From positions 60,491,493 through 60,555,492 of the forward strand of contig NC_080575.1 in the NCBI RefSeq assembly GCF_029962835.1: a stretch of DNA of 64,000 nucleotides, read 5' to 3'. Positions within the stretch are counted from its first letter, which is position 1; each line of letters starts with the position of its first letter. The position numbers were made by a program, and so were the translations under genes. Shown one piece after another: positions 56,155 to 64,000 of the stretch. The notes below the pieces were generated by a model. It worked only from the letters and a program-made list of their open reading frames with translations, did no database searches and was not told the DNA's origin. Source of the DNA: Magnolia sinica (Eukaryota > Streptophyta > Magnoliopsida > Magnoliales > Magnoliaceae).

Positions 56155-59100
56155 CCATAGATACTTTTGCTCCTCCTCAGTGAGCCACGTACTATCTGAA
56201 GCTGGGTGTGACTTCCACTTAACCAAGTACTTTTGAAACCCGCAGTCCGACGTTGATACTATCTGATGGTCCAAAATATACTTTATCTCCTCTCTGGGTT
56301 TAGCTTGACTTTCTTGCCCTCAAAACCAAGATGTACACACATTCGAACGACCAAATATGGTGACATCTCTGTCATAGAGCCAAGGCCTACCCAGAATGAT
56401 ATGGCCAACATCCATGGGAATAACATCACACCAAAGTGTGTCTTTATATGATCCAAACTGAATAGGAATAAGACAACGGTGTGAGACTGGAATGGAAGTT
56501 TCATCAACCCAAGACACTCTATAGGGCTGAAGATGGGCTTCAAGCTTTAAGCCCAAATGGCTTACAGTGCTAGTTAATGCCATGTTGGTACAACTACCAC
56601 TATCCATGATCATTTTACAGATCTTTTCACCACATTTTGTATTAGTATAGAAGATCGTGTTATGGCATCAATCGTCAGTATTCTTGGCTTGTGCAAAGGC
56701 GCAACGCACAACTGCGAGGGTCGCAGACTCTTGCGCTCCCTCTTCCTCATCATTAGGGGTTTCTGCTGGCTTATATTCTTCTCCTTCACCGTCACTCTCT
56801 GGGGGCACTACTTATACTTGCCTATCAATAAGGAACATCTTGGTGCCTTCTTTCGTGCCACACTGGTGGGCAAAGTGACCAAATCCCTGACATCTAAAAC
56901 ACCTAGTTGCTTCACTTTTGCACGAACTAGACCCAACAACCTCTTTACCTTTATCATCCTTGAGCCTAGATTGAGAACTACTGAAAGGTTTGTTTTGGTA
57001 TCCAGTGCTAGGCTTAGCCCCAAAAAGGTTGGTCTTAGCGCTAGAATCGCGAAACTCAAACCGCCTTCCCACAGATGTTTTGAGGTATCGCTCAACCTCC
57101 AACACTACGTAATACAACTGTTCAAGAGTGTCTATGTCCTTGGCGAGCAACTCTCTCCTAATGTCGGAACGGAGGCCCGTATTAAATCGAGCAAGAGTGA
57201 GTACGGGGTCCTCATCAACTTCACATCGGGTCAAGTACTCTTCGAATTTTTCAATATATTCGGCAACACCGATGGAACCTTGTCGAAGAGACTGTCATTC
57301 CTCAACCAACCTCAAGTGATAAGAGAAAGGGAGGTACTTTTCTTTATGAGCCTCTTTCATTTCTCCCCAATAGACTATTGGGAGTTCCCTCGACCTTTCT
57401 TTCTTTCGCTCTACAGTAGCCCAAAACCTCTTTGCTTGGCCCACAAGCTTTATCTTGGCGAATCAGACCCAACAAGCATCCGACATATCATACCACTCAA
57501 AATAATGGTCCATATCCGCCAACCAATCTAGAAAAGCCTTAAGGTCCAAGTGGCCATCAAACGTAGGGGCCTCTACTCTAACTCCCCGAGGAGTTGCGCG
57601 TCTGGGTCATAATGATCACGATGCTCCTCGCGGTGTAGGTGCACGGGTACGTGCCCATGATTGGTCACCTCCATTTGTTGGTCTATCCTCCTGACCACTT
57701 GCCCGAGCTTGGGCATCTTCCCCAATGGTGGGGTTTGCTCGGGCGGAGGTATCTAATTGGGTAACGCATACATTAAGCTATTCAAAGTGTTGGTCAATAC
57801 GTTGTTCCAAGCGCTTACCCAAAGACTCAAACTGCCGGATTATATTGTTCATTGATTCTTGCAATTGCTCCATATTTAGTGTAGGGTGCAAGCCAAAACC
57901 ACGACCAGTACGTGTGGGCATACAACTACTCACTCAACTCAAAGACCCTCTAACACAACTATATGCACCTAAATGGGACTAAATGATCCTATTGGACGCT
58001 ATATGAGGGAAGCTACACAATGCTACTAAAATTCCAGCAACCTATTTGCCCAAAGAGTCTGTCAACAGAAAATTCAACCAAGAAATTTGGGGATTTTCTG
58101 ACAGCAGAAAATTCAGCAGCCCCTAATGTGAATGATGGGTCCTAAACAGCCCTATATGATGAGATTTAATGCAAATTAAACGTGAGTAGACTAAACCCTA
58201 AACATGCAGTACAATCCCCTATGAAAAACCTAGGCTCTAATACCAAATTTGATGCAGGACATGGAAATTAAATATGATATGCAAGATTTCAGACTTTAGA
58301 TCATACTAATTTAGAAACATTCACAAAACTACCACATCCCACATAAAGTCAAGCATTCAACAAGGGGGATCTACAAGGGATCAAGCCTACACATGTTAGG
58401 GCTGGATCAATTAAAATTATAGACCAAACAATGATAAAAGGAGAATAGATTCATCCGCACATGCAAAGGATTACTTCCCCAATCCAAAGGATTCATACGT
58501 TTCAATTTGGGAAACCCTAGTGTTGCAAAAGTAGAATAGAACTTCGGGATTTGGGATGATCTAGGGTTAGGGTTATAGAAATAAGGTGAGAGAGGAGTGA
58601 ATGAGGAGGGAAAGAACCTGTAACCAATCCGCACGCGTGGGCAGCAAGCGGGCTTGACGCACGTGTTTGGAGTGTGGCCCGCACGTGTGTGGGGCCCACA
58701 AACCCAAAAAGGGCCAACAAGGGGTGGTCGGCCAAGGATGGGCCACCCACACACCAATTTTCAGATCGAACAAATGACTGGTTTGAGCACGGTATTGTGC
58801 CGAAGTTTCAGCCCTCCTGCAGGGCCTGATTCTGGAAATTTGTTGTAGAGAAGGATTGTGATGCAGGACATGGAAAATTAAATATGATATGCAACATCTT
58901 TTTTTCCATCTTCCCCCACCATCCGTACTTCGAATTTGTCCTTTTGTTGCATCAGATTGACTGCAAAATAACGATGGATTTGAAGGTTAGATGATTGTAG
59001 GAGAAGATGAATATGGATGGTAGGAGGTGGGGGCGAATCGGGATGGGTGTGGCTTTCCACCATGATAGTTAGCCCTTCGAAGAAGGGAGGGTTTCACACC

Positions 59101-59538
59101 CAATTAGGCTCCCACAACTCAGAGATTTAGAGAAGCAGAAAACGCGGAAATTTTATTTCAATCTTCAATGAAAACATCCTACAAGAGGTTGCCTATTTAT
59201 AAGAAAAACCTATATTCCAAAAGCCACGCCATGTGCGAGACGAAGTAATAAAAAATAACAACTAATCAAAGCAATCTAAACTGTCAATGATATTCCTAAT
59301 AACAATAATAAGCAAAACCCAAAGTATTAGATTATTTAGAGTAGTGGGCCACGATTATGAGACCCAATGGTGGGATCCCCATGACGATCGAGTCCACTCC
59401 AAGGAACCAAGACACAGTCTTTTAACTAGGAGGCCCTCCCTGGACATTGTCATCAATCCAGATCGATGGTGGGGCCCTCTTCCTCCTTGCGTACGTGCGT
59501 AGGAGGGGGGCGTGTGTGTGCGCGAGATGTCCACATCA
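56155..59538 (-). mobile_element. Ty3/gypsy chromovirus fossil (G3)
   Basis: Parts on the minus strand in order: an LTR block at about 58250-59538; a primer site for initiator methionine tRNA next to it (complement near 58236-58247); gag with a CFRCQGFGHFAHQC zinc knuckle (about 56830-57980); an aspartic protease with MIMDSGSCTNMAL (about 56320-56613); and a chromodomain with KYLVKWKSHPAS (about 56160-56285). RT, RNase H and integrase were not seen. The LTR block is rearranged, with its inner end present twice (58250 and about 58859). The element is broken in several places. Confidence 0.82.
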
Positions 59539-59769
59539 AGACTCCTCACCGGGGGTGATTAATGCAGGGGCACACTCAGGGTGGGCGGCCCGTGTGAGGC
59601 GGGTGGCTAGTGTGAGGCGGTACCCATGCGATTTGGGGCCCATGAGAGGGGTTCGGCCGAGGTCCTAACCCATGAGATGTGAGGCCTAAGCTATGAGATA
59701 AAGGGATTGATTCGCCATGCTTAGTTCGAGCTTTTAGAGCAAGTGGTTAATTGTCCTGCATCAAAAAGC
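59539..59769. other. Spacer between two gypsy fossils
   Basis: GC-rich sequence with GTGTGAGGCGG repeats near 59595-59625. The end TAATTGTCCTGCATCA resembles an LTR tail. No gene. Confidence 0.35.
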
Positions 59770-60176
59770 CTAAGGGGTCATTTGACACCTTGGATTTGGA
59801 GGTAAATGGGTGTATTTCAAATCCAAGTAGCTACTTCTTGCATTTAGCAGCCTTGGATTTGGCGGTAAATGGAACCAGAGGGTGTGATTTGAAATCTCAG
59901 CAAAATGCTATGATTTTGGTGTAATCCAAATTAAATGCCTTTTTTAGCTCCTTTTTAAAGGTAGAAGAGTCGCATGTATAATAAAGGTGTCACTAAGCTA
60001 CTAATCTACTATACATGTGGCACTCTGATGATACCTCAAAACAATCCAATTTTCTGATGCAACACCAAAATCACATCAATAGAATGATCCGAACCATCCA
60101 AACATTGGAAATCTAAATGGATGGTTAGAAAACGTCGGTGAGTAGCTTATTGGTGATCCTTACATTTGTGGCCCAC
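59770..60176. mobile_element. MITE-like repeat, family D, truncated
   Basis: It begins AAGGGGTCATTTGACACCTT and, in reverse orientation, resembles 15720-15930. It stops where the LTR of G4 starts at 60177. Confidence 0.5.
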
Positions 60177-61394
60177 TGATGGGGACATCTCACGCATACA
60201 TGCACGCACATCGCCTCACCTACGCACGTACGCACGGAGTAGGAGGGCCCCACCATCGATCTGTCTCGATGACGACGTCCAGGAAGGGCCTCCTACCTAG
60301 AAGACGAAGTTTGATTCAAAAGATTGGGCCCGATAATCAAGAAAAGTCCATCGTGGGATCTCATGATCGTGGCCCACTCGTCAAATTGATTTCATATTTT
60401 AGGTTTTGCTTATTGTTATTATTTAGAACATTGTGAACGCTTTAGATTTCTCTGTTTGGTTTTTATTTTAGTTTACTTCATCGCCAAGTAATAGGTTGTG
60501 CACATGGTGCGAGTTTTGGGGTATAGGATTTTCCCTATAAATAGGCACCCCTTGTATTTCTTTTGATTCATTGAAGTTAATAAAAAAATTCCTACTTTAT
60601 TTTTCTGCTCTCTTCGTGAGTTGTGGAAGAATTCAAAAGTGGGTGCGAAGCCCTCCCTTTTCGAAGGGCTAACTACCGTGGTGCGAAGCCACATCGATCC
60701 CGATTCACCCCCATCCTCCATCATCTTTTCTTCCATCTTCCCCCACCATCCGTACTTCGAATTCGTCCTTTTGTTGGATCAGATTTCTTCATTACAGTAG
60801 GTTTCCAGATTTTGGCCCGCAGGCGAGCTGAAACTTCGGCGGAGCACCACGCACAAACCGTACATCGGATCGAGCTGAGATTTTGGAGTTTTGGAGACCA
60901 TCCCTGGCCGACCAGGGCCAAGGTGGCCTTTTTCTGAATAGTGGGCCCCACACACGTGCGGCCGGGATCACACGCACGTCCGTCTGGCCATTGTTGCTGT
61001 CCACACGCGGGATCGTCTTTTGGCTCAGGTTTTTATCCTCTTTTATCCTCTCATAGCCGTTTTTCATGAATCCTAACCTAGATTACGTTTTCCCTAAGTT
61101 ATTTGCCAATTTTCTTACCCTAGGGTTCCCCGACTTAGAATTTCTAAATCCCTTGGATTAGGGACTGATTACTATGTATGCGTAGATGATTATTTCTTAT
61201 CTTTGAGTATTGTTTGGTTCATATTTTTTATTGATTCAGCCCTATCATGTGTAGGCCTGGACCCGCATAGATTCCCCTTAATTAAATGTTTAGACTTTTA
61301 TGTGGGATATGGAATTTGTGTAATTGTTTCTGAACTAACGTGATCTTAAGCCTGAAATCTCGCATATCATATTTAATTTTCACGTCCTGCATCA
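60177..61394 (+). repeat. 5' LTR of G4
   Basis: The LTR is 1218 bases with TG...CA ends. A promoter-like CCCTATAAATAGGCACC lies near 60533, and a GTTAATAAAAAAATTC segment about 40 bases further on. Confidence 0.88.
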
Positions 61395-61885
61395 AATTTG
61401 GTATCAGAGCCTAGGGTTCTTGTAGGGGAATTCACCATATATTTAGGGTTTAGTTTGTTTGAGTCATTAATGCATCCAGTCCATCATATATAGCTGCTAG
61501 AAAACTGTAGTCCCTGATATAGATAGCTGAATTTTCGTAACGGTGTGTAGTCTCCTTCATATAGAGTTTCGTAGGGTCATTTAGATTTTAGATGCATATA
61601 GTCGGCATAGAAAGTCCTTAGGTTGAGTTAGCCAGTGTATGCCCACACGTACGGGTCATGGTTTTGGCTTGCACCCTACACTAAACATGGAGCAACTGCT
61701 AGAGTAAATGAACAAGTTATCCCAGCAAATCGAGTATTTGGGTAAGTGCTATGAACAATATATAGACTAACGCTTTGATCAATTTGATGCGCGCATTACC
61801 TAACTAAAGGCCTCTGCCAGGACAAATCCCAACATTGGGGTAGATGTTCAATCTCAGGCAGGTGGCCAGGAGGATAGACCAATGA

Positions 61886-63241
61886 ATGGAGGTGACCAAG
61901 GAATCAGTCATGGGCATGCACCCGTGCACCCACCCCAACAGGGGGCATCAAGACCACTATTTTGAGTGGCACAATACGTACGGTCTTGTGGCTAGAGAGA
62001 GTACCCCAGAGGCTAGTATAGAGTTACCCACTGAGGCCATTCTGGTAGTAGATGAGTTTCGTGATGTCTTTCCTGATGATCTATCGGATGAGTCTCCTCC
62101 TAGGAGGGATATAGAGCACACCAGAACATGGAACACCGTGATACCTACAGCCGAGTTTGCGTTTAATAGTTCTGTCGATAGGTCCACAGGTCTCAGTCCT
62201 TATGAAGTCGTTACTGGTTATAAACCTGAGAAACCTATTGATCTTTTCCCTATGTCACTGTCCCATAGGCCGTCAAAGCCTGCAGAGTCTTTTGTGCATC
62301 ACATTCATTCATGGCATCAAGAAATCAAGCAGAAGATCACTACTAGTAATGAACATTACAAATTTTCTACAGACCAGCATAAATGTTTCAAAGAATTTAA
62401 TGTAAGGGACTCTGTGATGGTCCGCATCAGGCCCGAGCGGTATCCTCCGGGGGACGTTCATAAGTTACACGCGCGTAGTGCTGGACCCGTCAAAATTATA
62501 AAACGAAACGGTCTCAATGCGTATGTGGCAAATCTTCCACCCTCCATGGGAATTAGTTCCACATTCAATGTGGAGGATCTAGTTGCATCTCAAGGGGTCA
62601 TTGATGCATTGTCTAGCCTTTCGCCTAACCATCCTGATTCATCAGACCTTTCCATTGATCCATGGCCCCCTCTCGACCCATTTTCCCAGCCTCTACCTCT
62701 CATACCTATCCGTCCTGACCCATCTTCCCAGTTACTACGTCCCATATCTACCCCTCCCGACCCATTTTTCCAACCTCTACCTCCCATACCTATCCGTTCC
62801 GACCCACTTACCCGTCCCGACCCATTTTCTCAGCCTCTACCTTCCATGCCTATTCTTCCTGACATTTCTTCTCAGTCACTCCCTGCTATACCTAACCTTC
62901 ACACACCCAGAGAGGAAATAGAGGATATCCTGGACCACCAGATAGTTTTAACATCGGACGACAAGATTCAGAAGTACCTGGTCAAGTGGAAGTCACGCCC
63001 AGCTTCAAACAGCACGTGGCTCACTGCGGAGGAGCTTCAGAGACTTGATCTTGACGTCCTGGAGTGGTTCAGGAGTTTTATTTCGCTAGTGGCGAAATCT
63101 TCGCAGCCGAGGAGAATTGATGGGGACATCTCGCGCATACGTGCACGCACGCCGCCTCACCTACGCACGTACGCACGGAGTAGGAGGGCCCCACCATCGA
63201 TCTGTCTCGATGACGACGTCCAGGGAGAGCCTCCTACCTAG
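61886..63241 (+). pseudogene. gypsy G4 interior open frame (pol remnants and chromodomain)
   Basis: The frame of 451 codons holds EFRDVFPDDLSDE (start of RT), an integrase C-terminal region (PTAEFAFNSSVDRSTGLSPY), then a proline-rich stretch of 16-18-residue repeats (DPFSQPLPLIPIRPD and variants, about residues 255-340). A chromodomain follows (KIQKYLVKWKSRPASNSTWL). The last 40 residues are read from the 3' LTR. In chromoviruses the chromodomain steers integration. This remnant lacks most of pol and is a fossil, though it stays open. Confidence 0.8.
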
Positions 63242-64000
63242 AAGACGAAGTTTGGTTCAAAAGATTAGGCCCGATAATTAAGAAAAGCCCATCATGAGAT
63301 CTCACGATCGTGGCCCACTCGTCAGATTGATTTCATATTTTAGGTTTTGCTTATTGTTATTATTTAGAACATTGTGAACACTTTAGATTTCTCTGTTTGG
63401 TTTTTATTTTAGTTTACTTCATCGCCAAGTAATAGGTTGCACACATGGTGCGAGTTTTGGGGTATAAGATTTTCCCTATAAATAGGCACCCCTTGTAGTT
63501 CTTTTGATTCATTGAAGTTAATAAAAAAATTCCTGCTTTATTTTTATGCTCTCTTCGTGGGTTGTGGAAGAATTCAAGAGTGGGTGCGAAGCCCTCCCTT
63601 TTCGAAGGGCTAACTACCATGGTGCGAAGCCACATCGATCCCGATTCACCCCCATCCTCTATCTTTTTTTCCATCTTCCCCCACCATCCGTACTTCGAAT
63701 TCTTCCTTTTGTTGCATCAGATTTCTTCATTACAGCAGGTTTCCAGATTTCAGCCCGCAGGCGAGCTGAAACTTCGGCGAAACACCACGCACAAACTGTA
63801 TATCGGATCGAGCTGAGATTTTGGGGTTTTGGAGACCATCTCTAGCCGACCAGGGCCAAGGTGGCCTTTTTCTGAATAGTGGGCCCCACACACGTGCGGT
63901 CGGGATCACACGCACGTCCTTCTGGCCATTGTTGTTGTCCACACACGGGATCGTCTTTTGGCTCAGGTTTTTATCCTCTTTTATCCTCTCATAGCCGTTT
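63118..64000 (+). repeat. 3' LTR of G4, incomplete at window edge
   Basis: It matches 60177-61070 of the 5' LTR and is cut by the end of the window. Confidence 0.9.

Larger units (their letters stand above)
60177..64000 (+). mobile_element. Ty3/gypsy chromovirus fossil with two LTRs (G4), 3' LTR cut by window edge
   Basis: The 5' LTR (60177-61394) and the 3' LTR (from 63118) both start TGATGGGGACATCTC. The primer site TGGTATCAGAGCC lies at 61399-61411, and a purine tract (GAGGAGAAT) precedes the 3' LTR. The two LTRs differ by roughly 5% by eye, mostly transitions, suggesting a few million years or less. The interior is only about 1.7 kb, with a gag start, small pol parts and a chromodomain, so the element is broken and non-autonomous. 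Confidence 0.9.

Noticed and set aside
60473-60737. Frames inside the G4 LTRs as host proteins
   Set aside because: They recur identically in the other LTR at 63414-63674 and lie over LTR promoter and U5 sequence.
61399-61411. TGGTATCAGAGCC as part of a tRNA gene
   Set aside because: It is the primer-binding site just inside an LTR. No cloverleaf surrounds it. The same holds for the complements near 58240 and 45065.

Overview
This window is nuclear DNA of a flowering plant that is almost wholly made of repeats and transposons. It shows GT-AG introns, (TA)n and (CT)n microsatellites, L1-type LINEs, Ty1/copia and Ty3/gypsy remains, and CACTA, hAT, Tourist-like and Mutator-like DNA elements. 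The many fold-back repeats rich in GGGCCCACC resemble what I recall from magnoliid genomes (Lauraceae, Magnoliales). That taxon is an inference.

Region 1 (1-35752) is a recent large tandem duplication with a period of about 16-18 kb. Block A occurs at 1-3053, 17936-20990 and, as a stub, 35192-35752. Block B occurs at 12048-17935 and 27973-35191. The copies are near identical by eye. The intervals joining A to B differ. In unit 2 (20991-27972) the interval holds most of a gene for a mitochondrial-type ribosomal protein bL31 (20862-21071, minus), a Tourist-like MITE, hAT elements and part of an L1. In unit 1 the interval is replaced by 9 kb bounded by CACTA-type ends (3054-12043). This cuts the bL31 reading frame and carries intron-bearing fragments of several host genes: TAF5, endo-beta-mannanase, a DEG/HtrA protease, PRP8 and one I cannot name. 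Block B is a fossil bed of L1, copia, nested MITEs and TA microsatellites, and one hAT insertion is present in unit 2 but absent from unit 1.

Region 2 (35753-46142) has no recognisable host gene. It holds fold-back repeats, an inverted-repeat cluster, a hAT MITE with a perfect 8-bp target duplication, and two short Ty3/gypsy elements lying tail to tail. One of these carries another hAT MITE in its LTR.

Region 3 (46143-53434) is a 7.3 kb hAT element with near-perfect terminal repeats, a perfect 8-bp target duplication, and a decayed transposase gene (BED finger, DUF659-type core, hATC) on the minus strand. Five fold-back repeats are stacked in its other half. It interrupts a Mutator-like repeat whose unbroken relative lies at 55020-55413.

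Region 4 (53443-64000) holds a Tourist-like element with an internal minisatellite, then two related Ty3/gypsy chromovirus fossils in opposite orientations. The second runs off the right edge within its 3' LTR.

The only reading frame that looks like an intact host gene is the bL31-like one. No tRNA, rRNA, CRISPR array or riboswitch was seen.
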